DNA from: Acidibrevibacterium fodinaquatile
GTDB taxonomy: Bacteria > Pseudomonadota > Alphaproteobacteria > Acetobacterales > Acetobacteraceae
Direction of reading: 5' to 3'
Length of the DNA stretch: 64,000 bases
NCBI RefSeq assembly: GCF_003352165.1
Contig: NZ_CP029176.1
Span: forward strand, 1,922,001 to 1,986,000
The position numbers and the translations under genes were made by a program. The notes under the pieces are model-generated. The model was not told the origin of the DNA. It did no database searches and saw only the letters and a list, made by a program, of their open reading frames with translations. Positions 7,875 through 16,255 of the stretch are shown here, one piece after another (position 1 is the stretch's first letter; the number at the start of each line of letters is the position of its first letter).

Positions 7875-8780
7875 ATGGAACTCAACGAAATCCGCTATTT
7901 CCTTGCGCTGAGCCGAACACTCAACTTCACCAAAGCCGCAGAGGCATGCCATGTCAGTCAGCCGGCGCTGACACGCGCGATCCGGAAAATGGAAGACGAG
8001 CTCGGTGGTTTGCTGTTCTCGCGCGAGCGTAGCAACACCCATTTGACCGAGCTCGGCCGCCTGATCGAACCGCATTTAGTTGAGGTCGTAACGCAAACCG
8101 GCGAAGCGAAGCGAACCGCCGCGCGATTCTTGAAATTGGAAAAGGCGAGCCTTGCGCTCGGCGTGATGTGTACCATCGCGCCGGTGAAGTTTGTGGGCTT
8201 TATGGCCCGCTTCAAAGCGGAAAACCCCGGCGTCGACGTAACCATTCTTGAGGCCGTCCCGGACCAGCTTTGTGATCTGTTGGTTAAGGGCGAGCTGGAT
8301 GTGGCGTTGATGGCGCGCCCCGATGGATTTCCGAAGCCTTTCCGAACTTTGGAACTCTTCTCGGAACGGTTTGTCGTTGCCTGCTCGGCGGGCCATCGGT
8401 TTGCCCGCAAGAGCAACGTCGCGATGGCGGAACTTGACGGAGAGTCATACCTTTCTCGCATCAATTGCGAATTTTATGACTTCCTCGGCGACAGGTGCCG
8501 TGAGCAAGGGGCGACCCTTGTCTACTCATACCAGAGCGAACGTGAAGATTGGGTTCTGGCGATGGTTGCGGCAGGGCTAGGTATTTGCTTTCTCCCTGAG
8601 TATACGGCCATTTTTCCCGGTGTTATCGGATGCCCCGTCGTCTCCCCCTCGGTCGCGCGAAGCGTTTGCGCCGTTACGGTTGCCGGCCGTCGCTCGTCAC
8701 CACCGGTCAAGGCGTTTTTGAACGCGGTGCGGCGCTATCAATGGCCGTCACCTTCGACCACAGGCAACCCGCCTGAGTGA
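7875..8780 (+). CDS. LysR-family transcriptional regulator
   Basis: The 301-residue protein has the LysR winged helix-turn-helix at residues 1-60 (MELNEIRYFLALSRTLNFTK, then VSQPALTRAIRKMED) and a periplasmic-binding-like effector domain after about residue 90. It reads away from the cytochrome/molybdenum operon, which could be its target, but the distance of nearly 800 bases makes that uncertain. GAGAGCAGC precedes the ATG. An IS element sits four bases after its stop, so its original downstream neighbour is unknown. Confidence 0.88.
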   Translation: MELNEIRYFLALSRTLNFTKAAEACHVSQPALTRAIRKMEDELGGLLFSRERSNTHLTELGRLIEPHLVEVVTQTGEAKRTAARFLKLEKASLALGVMCTIAPVKFVGFMARFKAENPGVDVTILEAVPDQLCDLLVKGELDVALMARPDGFPKPFRTLELFSERFVVACSAGHRFARKSNVAMAELDGESYLSRINCEFYDFLGDRCREQGATLVYSYQSEREDWVLAMVAAGLGICFLPEYTAIFPGVIGCPVVSPSVARSVCAVTVAGRRSSPPVKAFLNAVRRYQWPSPSTTGNPPE

Positions 8781-8784
8781 GTAA

Positions 8785-9649
8785 GAGTCCCTTTCAAAAC
8801 CTTCCCTCCAGAGCCCGGAGGGCGATGAGGGAGCAAGCGATGCTTGTAAACGCGCTGTGGATATCGATGCGCCGCTCGTAGCGGATGGTGAGACGCCGGA
8901 AGCGATTGAGCCAGGCGAAGGTGCGTTCGATGACCCAGCGATAGCGGCCGAGACGCTCGCTGGTCTCGACGCCGCGCCGGGCGATGCGCGGCGTGATGCC
9001 TCGCTGCCGGCAGGCGCGGCGGCAGCGGCGATGATCATAGGCCTTGTCCGCGTGCAGCTTTCTCGGCCTGCGCCGCGGCCGGCCGCGCTTGCCGCGGATC
9101 GCTGGGATCGCATCGAGCATCTGCTCGAAGGGCACGCTGTCATGCACATTGGCCCCGGTCAGGGCGAACGTGAGCGGGATACCGTGACGGTCCGTGACGA
9201 GGTGGCGTTTCGTGCCGGGACGGCCCCGATCGGTCGGGTTCGGCCCGGTCGCGGCACCCCCTTTTTTGCCGCGATGGCGGAACTGTCCAGCGCGGCCCGG
9301 CTCCAGTCGATGCGGTTGGCGTCTTGCAAGCGGCGCAGCAACTCGCGGTGCAACCGCTCCCAAACGCCGGCCGCTTGCCAGTCGCGCAGGCGCCGCCAGC
9401 AGGTTACCCCAGAGCCGCAGCCCATCTCGCGAGGCAACATCTCCCAGGGAATGCCGCTGCGTAGCACAAACAGAATGCCCGTCAGCGCGGCGCGTGCCGA
9501 GATCGGCGGCCGGCCACCCTTTGGCCGCGGGCGCGGCGGAGGGAGCAAGGGTTCGAGGATCGACCACAGGCTGTCGGAGAGTTGGGGCGCGGGCATGCCC
9601 CTTCATGAATCAAATTGAATCAAGGTACAAGCGGTTTTGAAAGGGGCTC
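8785..9649 (-). mobile_element. IS5-family element (IS427-like), 865 bp
   Basis: The ends are inverted repeats: GAGTCCCTTTCAAAACC on the left and, read inward from the right, GAGCCCCTTTCAAAACC (one mismatch in 17). TAA lies outside both ends (8782-8784 and 9650-9652), fitting the short target duplication of this group. The size and two-frame transposase also fit IS427-type elements. It sits exactly between the end of the LysR gene and a truncated traG. Confidence 0.88.
8794..9596 (-). CDS. IS5-family transposase made by -1 frameshift (OrfA 9596-9159, OrfB frame to 8794)
   Basis: OrfA starts MPAPQLSDSLW at 9596 and carries the IS5 N-terminal domain with the first catalytic Asp (AALDSSAIAAKK). 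The rest (GRPGTKRHLVTD, KLHADKAYD, RYRWVIERTFAWLNRFRRL) lies in the -1 frame and supplies the second Asp and the Glu of the DDE triad. The frames meet at AAAAAAG followed by GGGG (9267-9261), a classic -1 slippery site. A real mutation is possible, but this layout is the known expression mode of the group. Confidence 0.87.
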
Positions 9650-9652
9650 TAA

Positions 9653-10025
9653 GCCATGCTGCGCCGCCGCGCCAATCTGTACGCGTCGCCCAATGCGCTG
9701 AGCCATAGGTGGTGACGTGCCGCGCCTGGCGTGCGCGGAGAACCGAAGCAACGATGGCGAGCAGCGCCGCGCCCAGACCTCCGGCGGACGCGATCACCGC
9801 GCCTCTGGCGAAAACGCCGGGGGCATAGGCGTCGAAATGGTACCACCACGCGAAGAAGAGCTGCGGCGGATAGACCGGCGCCGCGCCAATTTGGACCCAG
9901 GGTAAACCGAGTGCCGGCTGGAACCCGAGCCGCCAGGCCGTCCATTCCGTGGCGGCCCAGCAGCCGAACAGCACCATGGCGAGTGCGCCCAGCATCTGGC
10001 CCCAGAGAATCTTTGTCCCGGTCAT
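9653..10025 (-). pseudogene. traG: truncated traG/virD4 (conjugative coupling protein), N-terminus only
   Basis: The frame starts MTGTKILWGQML and continues through two membrane segments, FFAWWYHFDAYAPGVF and VTTYGSAHWATRTDW. These are the hallmark N-terminal features of TraG/VirD4 coupling proteins from IncP-type and integrative conjugative elements. Only about 120 residues remain of a normal 600 or more; the Walker A and ATPase domain are missing. The IS5 element adjoins the break, yet the sequence on the IS's far side is a LysR gene, so the rest was lost or moved. No other transfer genes are in the window. Confidence 0.82.
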
Positions 10026-10307
10026 CGACCCCGCTCATGAATGCGAACGGGGCACAGATAGAAAGGAGGAAACCCCGCCGTGCAACGACAAAGAACGGCA
10101 ATCGTAGAGGATCGAAGAAATAGAAGCGAACGGTGGATATGGCTTGCAGCCCGAGTCGCCGGAGGCATACCGCCGAGCCTATCCGATAATCGATTTGATC
10201 AATGGGTAGGCGCGGAGGCGTCGCAGTCTTTCTGGGGACAGGCCGCCGGAGGTCGCGGGCGGCGTCGAGGATGGTCATATAGCCGCCGTGCAAGCGTTGC
10301 GACAGAT

Positions 10308-10736
10308 ATGAGCCTCCTGGATGCAGGGGATTCGCTCGCGCAGGCGGACTTCGTCGCTGCCATTGGATTGCGGGCCGCGATCCGGTCATTTGTCGAAGTC
10401 GAGCCTGACGCGCGGAACGCGTCACCCGCGGCGCTCGAGCTGAACGCGATCGCCACGCGATTTCCGCTGCTCGTTCGCGTTCCGGCGCGCCCGTCTCCCT
10501 GGCTCACGCCCCAGCCGGGATCGAGCCGCCTGGGACTGTTGCTCGTTCAGCTGTGCGATCTTGCGCAGTCAGGGGAGCTCGACCGCCTTAAAATGTGTGC
10601 GTCCGACGACTGCAAATGGATTTTCTTCGACCGATCCAAGCCAGGAAACCGCCGTTGGTGCTCGACGTCGCTTTGCGGCAACCGGCACAAGATACGAAGC
10701 TATCGGGAACGCAAGCGGGCCTCGCGCGCGATATAA
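10308..10736 (+). CDS. CGNR zinc-finger (ABATE-type) protein, probably N-terminally degraded
   Basis: The C-terminus has the CGNR zinc finger: CASDDCKWIFFD, then SKPGNRRWCSTSLCGNR, with four Cys that would bind zinc. Upstream is a helical stretch matching the second half of the ABATE domain of these putative stress-related regulators. The usual first 60 or so residues, including the LDFxNT motif, are not in frame; the frame does extend upstream to 10080 but its product looks unlike the family. I chose ATG 10308 as the first plausible internal start. It may be a decayed gene. Confidence 0.6.
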   Translation: MSLLDAGDSLAQADFVAAIGLRAAIRSFVEVEPDARNASPAALELNAIATRFPLLVRVPARPSPWLTPQPGSSRLGLLLVQLCDLAQSGELDRLKMCASDDCKWIFFDRSKPGNRRWCSTSLCGNRHKIRSYRERKRASRAI

Positions 10737-10823
10737 TCGCATCTACATGGAAACCTTCGCGTACCAGGCTCCGAACGGGATCGCGAGTCCTGACCCATCT
10801 TCGCGCTCCCGATATCCGCGCGG

Positions 10824-12212
10824 TCATTTCACCGTCGCGAATGCCACCAGCGCGCCGCCAAGCTGCACGGCGCCCGCGACCAGCATCGCCGCGCAAAAAC
10901 CCGCGGGGCCGCCATGGAGGAGCGCGAACACGCTGCCCAGCAGAGCGACACCCAAGGTTGCTCCGACCATCCGGGCGACGTTGATCAGCGCCGACGCCGT
11001 GCCCGCCCGCTCTGGACCGACGCTGCCAACCGCGATTCCATAAAGTGGACCGGTATTGAGACCCATCCCGACGCCAGCCATCGTCAGTCCTATCTGGGCC
11101 AGCACCATCGGCATGCCAGCATCGGTTATCGCAAGAACGAGGGATCCGCAGCCGATAAGTCCGGTGCCGATGGCGATCATCAGCCTCGCCCCAATGCGTT
11201 CCGCCAGCCGGCCGGATTGTGTGGAGACGAGAAAGAACGCGAGAGAGACAGAGAGCAGCGCGATGCCGGCGTCGCTCGGCGTCAGATGATCTTCGGATTG
11301 CCAGAGCAGCGGGGTCAGAAAAGTCATGCCATAGATGCCGAACGTCATGGCTGCGGTGGTGATGACGCCGCCGCCGAACGCCGGGATCCGAAACATGTCG
11401 AGGGGGACCAGGGCCGCTTGTGCGCGTCGGCGCTCGATGCGGAGGAAAAGCGGCAGGGCGATGGCGGCGACACCGAGGGCCACCACCCAAAGCCGTCCTC
11501 CGCCGTGAACGGCGATCGCGGCGAGCGCGACGCCCCCGAGCGTGAGCGCGCCGAAGACTTGGCCCGGCAGGTCGAAATGCCGGCCGTTCGGGTCGGCGGA
11601 CTCCGGCACCGCCATCTCCGCCAGCGCGAAGGCGGCGAACGCCAGCGGAACCGCGAGCAAGAACACGCTGCGCCATCCGAAATGTTCGATCAGGATGCCG
11701 CCGAGCGTGGGGCCGATCGCGAAGGCGAGCCCGTTGCAGCTCGCCCAGACGCCCAGCACGCGCCCGCGCGCCGCCGGCTCCGGCCAGACCACGCGAATGA
11801 TCGCAAGCGAGGATGGCACCAGCAGGGCCGCGGCGATACCCGTGATGGCGCGGCCACCGATCAAAACGCCGACACCGGGCGAGAAGGCGCAGATCAGGGA
11901 TCCCGCCGCCATGACGATCGTGCCGACCGCGAAGGTCCGGCGCCGTCCGTAAAGATCGGCGACCAGGCCACCACTGAGCAACAACACGGCGTAGACGAGA
12001 TTGTAGGCATCGAGCACCCATTGCAACGGCGCGACACCGGCCTGGAATGAGTCTCCAATGGCATGGGTCGCGAGATTGACGACCGAGCTGTCGATCTGCG
12101 CGATCAACACGGCAAGACACATGCCAACGAGCACGAGAAGCCGGGTAGTCGCGCGCCGCCTGCAGCCTGGATGGCCGAGAGCACCCTCACCGTAGTGATT
12201 CATCACATCCAT
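10824..12212 (-). CDS. MFS drug-efflux transporter (EmrB/QacA, DHA2-like)
   Basis: The 462-residue membrane protein shows the DHA2 drug:H+ antiporter pattern. LIAQIDSSVVNLATHAIG in the first helix resembles the D1 motif. WVLDAYNLVYAVLLLSGGLVADLYGRRR is motif A, and GPTLGGILIEHFGWRSVF is motif C. About 12-14 spans are visible, ending without a soluble tail. GGGAG is placed 4 bases before the ATG at 12212. It is divergent from a WYL-domain regulator 83 bases away, with a palindrome between them, so it is likely regulated by that protein. The substrate is unknown. Confidence 0.87.
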   Translation of the reverse strand: MDVMNHYGEGALGHPGCRRRATTRLLVLVGMCLAVLIAQIDSSVVNLATHAIGDSFQAGVAPLQWVLDAYNLVYAVLLLSGGLVADLYGRRRTFAVGTIVMAAGSLICAFSPGVGVLIGGRAITGIAAALLVPSSLAIIRVVWPEPAARGRVLGVWASCNGLAFAIGPTLGGILIEHFGWRSVFLLAVPLAFAAFALAEMAVPESADPNGRHFDLPGQVFGALTLGGVALAAIAVHGGGRLWVVALGVAAIALPLFLRIERRRAQAALVPLDMFRIPAFGGGVITTAAMTFGIYGMTFLTPLLWQSEDHLTPSDAGIALLSVSLAFFLVSTQSGRLAERIGARLMIAIGTGLIGCGSLVLAITDAGMPMVLAQIGLTMAGVGMGLNTGPLYGIAVGSVGPERAGTASALINVARMVGATLGVALLGSVFALLHGGPAGFCAAMLVAGAVQLGGALVAFATVK

Positions 12213-12247
12213 CTCCCTTGTCTCGAAGGCAGGCTAGCGGAGGGCTG

Positions 12248-12265
12248 CTGACAGCTATTTGTCAG
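12248..12265. promoter_or_regulatory. candidate operator CTGACA-N6-TGTCAG in the MFS/regulator divergent gap
   Basis: A perfect inverted repeat with 6-base arms and a 6-base spacer sits near the middle of the 83-base gap between the efflux gene and the WYL regulator. It is the only clear dyad there. By position it would be the regulator's binding site controlling both directions; this is inference. Confidence 0.5.
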
Positions 12266-12295
12266 GAGTGTAGGATCGTTGGGAGGGAGGCGCCG

Positions 12296-13009
12296 ATGCC
12301 GCTCCGACGGGCCGATCGCTTGTTCGACATCATTCAGCTTCTGCGCACGGCAAGCCGCCCGGTCACGGCGGCCGCCCTGGCGACGAAGCTCGAGGTGACT
12401 CCGCGCACGATCTACCGCGATGTCGCAACCTTGCAGGCGCGCCGGGTTCCGATCGAGGGCGCGCCCGGCCTCGGCTATATGTTGCGGCGCGGTTTCGAAT
12501 TGCCGCCTCTCATGTTCACGAGCGAGGAAATCGAGGCGATCCTGGTGGGTGTTCGGCTGCTGCGCCGCACCGGCGATGTCGGGCTACAGGACGCGGCGGC
12601 GCGCGTTCTCTCCAAGGTGGAAGTCGTCCTTCCGGACATGCTGCGCGACCATCTCGTCTCGCCGATCGCCTTCGTCTCGGCGCATGGCGCGGCGGCGGTG
12701 GATGGTCTGTCAGTGATTCGCACCGCGATCCGCGAGGAACGCAAGCTACGCATCGACTATAATGACGAACAAGGGCGGCGCACGTCACGCACGATCTGGC
12801 CTTTCGCCTTGGCCTATTATGTCGAGGCGACCCTGGTGAGCGCTTGGTGCGAGCTACGGGACGATTTTCGCCATTTTCGTGCCGACCGCGTCCAATCCTT
12901 TGCCGTGCTGGATGAAGGATTTCCCGTGCCCGGTCGTGTGCTGACCGAGAATTGGTTGAGACGATTCCCACGCGATGTAACGCCCGACCGCGTCCTTACC
13001 GCACGATGA
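12296..13009 (+). CDS. YafY-type transcriptional regulator (HTH_11 + WYL)
   Basis: The 237-residue protein begins MPLRRADRLFDIIQLLRTA. Its DeoR-like winged helix-turn-helix covers residues 5-60 ([20 protein letters not shown]). A linker with FTSEEIEAILVGVRLL follows, then a WYL domain (RKLRIDYNDEQGRRTSRTIW and the closing FRHFRADRVQ). ATG 12296 is chosen over an upstream start because GGGAGGGAGG stands 5 bases before it. WYL domains sense small ligands or nucleic acid signals. The divergent arrangement points to the MFS pump as its target. Confidence 0.87.
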   Translation: MPLRRADRLFDIIQLLRTASRPVTAAALATKLEVTPRTIYRDVATLQARRVPIEGAPGLGYMLRRGFELPPLMFTSEEIEAILVGVRLLRRTGDVGLQDAAARVLSKVEVVLPDMLRDHLVSPIAFVSAHGAAAVDGLSVIRTAIREERKLRIDYNDEQGRRTSRTIWPFALAYYVEATLVSAWCELRDDFRHFRADRVQSFAVLDEGFPVPGRVLTENWLRRFPRDVTPDRVLTAR

Positions 13010-13289
13010 CGCGCGAGACGGCGAGGTGGTCCGCGGGCCGATAGATGCCGGCGGTCCTGTGCGCCAGGTCGGCAATCTTCGTTCTATCAAAATTGCGAAG
13101 CGCGGCACTCAGGCCATCACACTTGCCCAACCCGCAAAGGTCGCATAGTCAGATTTCAGGCAACGCGCCCGCGCCAAAGTTCAACGTCGGCCGGGACATC
13201 CCCGGTGCCGGGCGCCGGATGGACGACTTCAGAGAAGACTAGACGAAATCAGACGACATCAGACGAGAACCGAGAGGAGTAGGAGCGGC

Positions 13290-14210
13290 ATGCGGATCAC
13301 CCAGCGCGTCAAGAAAATTCTCGATTGGTACGAGAGCGACAACCCCGGCACCAAGGCCAATCTCGCCCGCATCCTGATGGAGGGAAAGCTCGGCGGCAGC
13401 GGCAAGATGGTCATTCTCCCCGTTGATCAGGGGTTCGAGCATGGCCCGGCGCGGAGTTTCGCTGCCAATCCGCCGGCCTATGACCCGCATTACCATTTCC
13501 AACTCGCGATCGAGGCCGGGCTCAACGCCTATGCCGCGCCGCTCGGGATGATCGAGGCCGGCGCCGCGAGCTTCGCCGGCGCGATCCCGACCATCCTCAA
13601 GCTCAATTCCTCAAACAGCTTGGCGACCACCAAGGACCAGGCGGTGACCGGCTCGGTCGCCGATGCGCTCCGTCTCGGCTGCGCGGCGATCGGCTTTACC
13701 ATCTATCCCGCCAGCGAATACGCGTTTGAGCAGATGGAGGAGTTGCGCGAACTCGCCGAGGAGGCGAAGGCGGCCGGGCTCGCGGTCGTGGTGTGGAGCT
13801 ATCCGCGCGGCCCAGCGCTGGATAAGGCCGGCGAAACCGCGCTCGATATCTGCGCCTATGCCGCGCATATGGCGGCGCTGATGGGGGCGCACATCATCAA
13901 GGTCAAGCCGCCGACCGAGCATCTGAGCCAGGAGGCGGCGCGCAAGGTCTATGAGAAGGAACGGATCCCGCGCGCGACGCTCGCCGAACGCGTCGCCCAC
14001 GTCATGCAGGCGGCGTTCAATGGCCGCCGGCTCGTCGTTTTCTCGGGCGGCGAGAGCACCGGGAGCGAGGCGCTTTTGGAAACCGTGCGCGGTCTGCGCG
14101 ATGGCGGCGCGCATGGCAGCATCATCGGGCGCAACAGTTTCCAGCGTCCGAAGGCGGAGGCGCTGGCGCTCTTGGGCAAGATCATCGAAATCTATCAGGG
14201 GCGCGGCTGA
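13290..14210 (+). CDS. fbaB: class I fructose-bisphosphate aldolase (DhnA/FbaB type)
   Basis: The 306-residue enzyme belongs to the archaeal-type class I aldolases (DeoC/LacD superfamily), which cleave fructose 1,6-bisphosphate through a Schiff-base Lys. MVILPVDQGFEHGP is the N-terminal phosphate/active-site strand. HIIKVKPPTE at residues 201-210 contains the Schiff-base Lys (204 or 206). VFSGGESTG forms the phosphate-binding loop. GAGAGGAGTAGGAG gives a strong ribosome site. thiE follows after 6 bases, so they may be co-transcribed. The upstream leader contains three close CAGACGA direct repeats. Confidence 0.92.
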   Translation: MRITQRVKKILDWYESDNPGTKANLARILMEGKLGGSGKMVILPVDQGFEHGPARSFAANPPAYDPHYHFQLAIEAGLNAYAAPLGMIEAGAASFAGAIPTILKLNSSNSLATTKDQAVTGSVADALRLGCAAIGFTIYPASEYAFEQMEELRELAEEAKAAGLAVVVWSYPRGPALDKAGETALDICAYAAHMAALMGAHIIKVKPPTEHLSQEAARKVYEKERIPRATLAERVAHVMQAAFNGRRLVVFSGGESTGSEALLETVRGLRDGGAHGSIIGRNSFQRPKAEALALLGKIIEIYQGRG

Positions 14211-14216
14211 ACGCCG

Positions 14217-14858
14217 ATGCGCGAGGCGGGGGCGCGCTGCCGGCTCTATCTGATCACGCCGCCGGCGCTCGATCCCGGGCGTTTCGCCGACGATCTCGCC
14301 GCCGCCCTCGACGCCGGCGATGTCGCCGCCGTGCAGTTGCGGCTCAAGCCGATCAGCGATGACGCGCTCCGGCGCGCAATCGACGTGCTTCGGCCGGTGG
14401 CACAGAGCCGTGGCGTTGCCTTTCTGCTCAATGATCGCCCCGATCTGGTGCGCGAGAGCGGTTGTGACGGCGCCCATGTCGGCGCCGACGACATGGATGT
14501 CGCGGCGGCGCGGCGCCTGCTCGGCCCCGATCTGACGCTCGGGGCCAGCTGCTATGCGAGCCGCGACCGCGCGATGGCGGCCGGCGAGGCGGGGGCGGAT
14601 TACGTCGCGTTCGGCGCCTTTTTCCCGACCATAACCAAGGAAGCACCGGCCCGCGCCGCGCCCGAGATCCTCGCCTGGTGGGCGGAGCTGATGGAACTCC
14701 CGGCGGTCGCGATCGGCGGCATCAACGCCGAAAACTGCGCCCCCTTGGTCGCCGCCGGCGCCGATTTCCTCGCGGTGATCAGCGCCGTCTGGGGCCATCC
14801 CGCGGGCCCGGCGGCGGGCGTGCGGGCGCTCAACGCGGCGATCACCGCGGCACTCTGA
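14217..14858 (+). CDS. thiE: thiamine-phosphate synthase
   Basis: The 213-residue TIM barrel condenses HMP-PP with HET-P to thiamine phosphate. Visible family motifs are [40 protein letters not shown] and AIGGIN. The length is normal. In TenI/ThiE proteins HVGQxD is usual; here it is HVGADD, a common alphaproteobacterial variant. The gene starts 6 bases after the aldolase stop. No thiamine riboswitch is evident upstream, consistent with its place as second gene. Confidence 0.85.
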   Translation: MREAGARCRLYLITPPALDPGRFADDLAAALDAGDVAAVQLRLKPISDDALRRAIDVLRPVAQSRGVAFLLNDRPDLVRESGCDGAHVGADDMDVAAARRLLGPDLTLGASCYASRDRAMAAGEAGADYVAFGAFFPTITKEAPARAAPEILAWWAELMELPAVAIGGINAENCAPLVAAGADFLAVISAVWGHPAGPAAGVRALNAAITAAL

Positions 14859-14868
14859 GCCGGATCCG

Positions 14869-15240
14869 TCAACACCCGTCGCCATGGCGGGAGAAGGACT
14901 GGACATAGCCCTTCACCACGTCGAACACCGTCTGGCAGGTGCTGACATCGACCTCGCCGCCGCCGAAATCGGGCTCGCCGAACCCGAACGGCCCGCCCAT
15001 CATGCCGAATCCGCCGCCAAAATCGTCTTCGGACATGTAGCTCTCACTCTGATGCTCATAGGCGAGGAATTTATGGCCATTGGCCTCATATGTGCGTTGC
15101 GGCACCCCCATGCGCTGGATCAATTCCGCCTCGGAAAGCCCGACCATGCTCGTGAGATAAGCCTCACGCTCTTTTTCGTAATCGACACAACCGGAGAGCA
15201 AGACGGCGCCAAGCAATAGCGGCCAGATCGGAAAACGCAT
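14869..15240 (-). CDS. small lipoprotein, SmpA/OmlA-like
   Basis: The 123-residue protein has a signal peptide ending LLSGC (lipid-modified Cys18). The mature part has the SmpA/BamE-like motif GLSEAELIQRMGVPQRTYEANGHK, then a Gly/Met/Phe-rich stretch (GGGFGMMGGPFGFG) and two further Cys (CQTVF and the C-terminal Cys), which could form a disulfide. It is convergent with thiE, with 10 bases between the stops. It is probably outer-membrane anchored; its role is unknown. Confidence 0.75.
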   Translation of the reverse strand: MRFPIWPLLLGAVLLSGCVDYEKEREAYLTSMVGLSEAELIQRMGVPQRTYEANGHKFLAYEHQSESYMSEDDFGGGFGMMGGPFGFGEPDFGGGEVDVSTCQTVFDVVKGYVQSFSRHGDGC

Positions 15241-15340
15241 CGGGAACCCCTTCGGCGTGAGAGCGGTGAAAGCACCCGAGTTTGGCGGGTTTGGCGCCGC
15301 ACCGTCATATCACATCCCTGTCAACCGCACGCTCACCAAG

Positions 15341-15605
15341 GGCCTGTCATCAATTGAGCCAGATGACGGCGGCGGCGAAGTGGGTGGCGGCGAGGAAATT
15401 CCGGGCGGTTTTGCCGTAACGCGTGGCGATAGCGCGAAACTGCTTGAGCTTGCAGAAGAAAATTTCGATCGGGCTGCGGGCTTTGTGGAGGTCTTGGTCA
15501 TAGGAGCGCGGCGCTTTGCGGTTGGCCTTTGATGGAATGACGGGTTCTATTCCGGCGTCGTGCAAAGGTTGGATCACCCGTTCGTCGGCGTCGTAAGCCT
15601 TTTCC
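15341..15605 (-). pseudogene. 3' fragment of an IS5-type transposase
   Basis: The decoded C-terminus (AYDADERVIQPL, IEPVIPSKANRK, then IEIFFCKLKQFRAIATRYGK and FLAATHFAAAVIWLN) is the end of a DDE transposase of the IS5 family. The N-terminal half and its catalytic Asp are absent. The element's outer end, GGCCTGTCATCAATT, is preserved at 15341. Upstream of AYDAD the sequence no longer resembles a transposase. Confidence 0.8.
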
Positions 15606-15652
15606 CTTGCCGCCGCGATCGATGCGTTGCGCCGCGACGCAACGCCACACCA

Positions 15653-15724
15653 CACAGCGATTTGCACGCCTCGGCGGAATATCGCCGGGAATTGCTCGGC
15701 GTTCTCACCGGCGGCGGAATTTGA
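15653..15724 (+). pseudogene. relic tail of a CoxM/XdhB-like FAD-binding dehydrogenase subunit
   Basis: In one plus-strand frame the bases read SDLHASAEYRRELLGVLTGG and then stop at 15722. This resembles the conserved last helix of the medium (FAD) subunit of molybdenum hydroxylases such as CO or xanthine dehydrogenase. Nothing upstream continues the gene; the transposase fragment lies there instead. The match is short, so this is tentative. Confidence 0.4.
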
Positions 15725-15805
15725 CTCATAGCTTATATCAGTCGTTTTTGTCTTGTTTTTGAAAGATTTTTGTATTTCCGCAGTGTGCGCCGTGTGTCCT
15801 TGGTG

Positions 15806-16249
15806 TCATCTCGGTTTCTTTGCGCCCTCATCGATCAATGAGGTGTCATAACGCATCTCGATCCGGACCCCGTCGGCATTCCTGACATAGGGATCGAACC
15901 TGCGCGGCCAGCGAACGCGGAGTTGCAGCACGTCCGGCGCGGACCAGACGAGTTGGGGCGGTTCGTACCGCGTAGTGAGGATGGGAATGACCTGCAACGG
16001 CACCGGCCTCTCTGTCACCAGATAGATTTCCGACCACAAATCGGTTACAAAGATCCATGATACGCATTCATGGGATTCGTCCACTGCTGTCCAGGCATGA
16101 TCCGGAGAGGGAAAGGTGTCGCGGGAGATCACGTAACAATCAGTGGGTTTGTGGAGCATTAACCAAACACCAAAAACAATAAATCCCATAAACAACAAAA
16201 ATAAACATAACAATATTAAGCATCCTGTACGAACGATGCGCTTTATCAT
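15806..16249 (-). CDS. membrane-anchored hypothetical protein, possible immunity partner
   Basis: The 147-residue protein has one strong N-terminal membrane segment (CLILLCLFLLFMGFIVFGVW) followed by an extracytoplasmic domain. That domain contains SPDHAWTAVDES, Cys residues and PQLVWSAPDVLQLRV, a layout reminiscent of DUF5412-like small proteins. It starts six bases after the toxin-like gene stops and is AT-rich at its 5' end, unlike surrounding genes. Position and topology suggest an immunity protein for the upstream gene product; this is inference and the family match is weak. Confidence 0.5.
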   Translation of the reverse strand: MIKRIVRTGCLILLCLFLLFMGFIVFGVWLMLHKPTDCYVISRDTFPSPDHAWTAVDESHECVSWIFVTDLWSEIYLVTERPVPLQVIPILTTRYEPPQLVWSAPDVLQLRVRWPRRFDPYVRNADGVRIEMRYDTSLIDEGAKKPR

Positions 16250-16255
16250 AACATT

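Noticed and set aside
15600-15640. GCGTTGC / GCAACGC hairpin beside the transposase fragment, considered as an attC or terminator
   Set aside because: The stem is short, has no T run, no integrase is nearby and the flanks do not match core sites.
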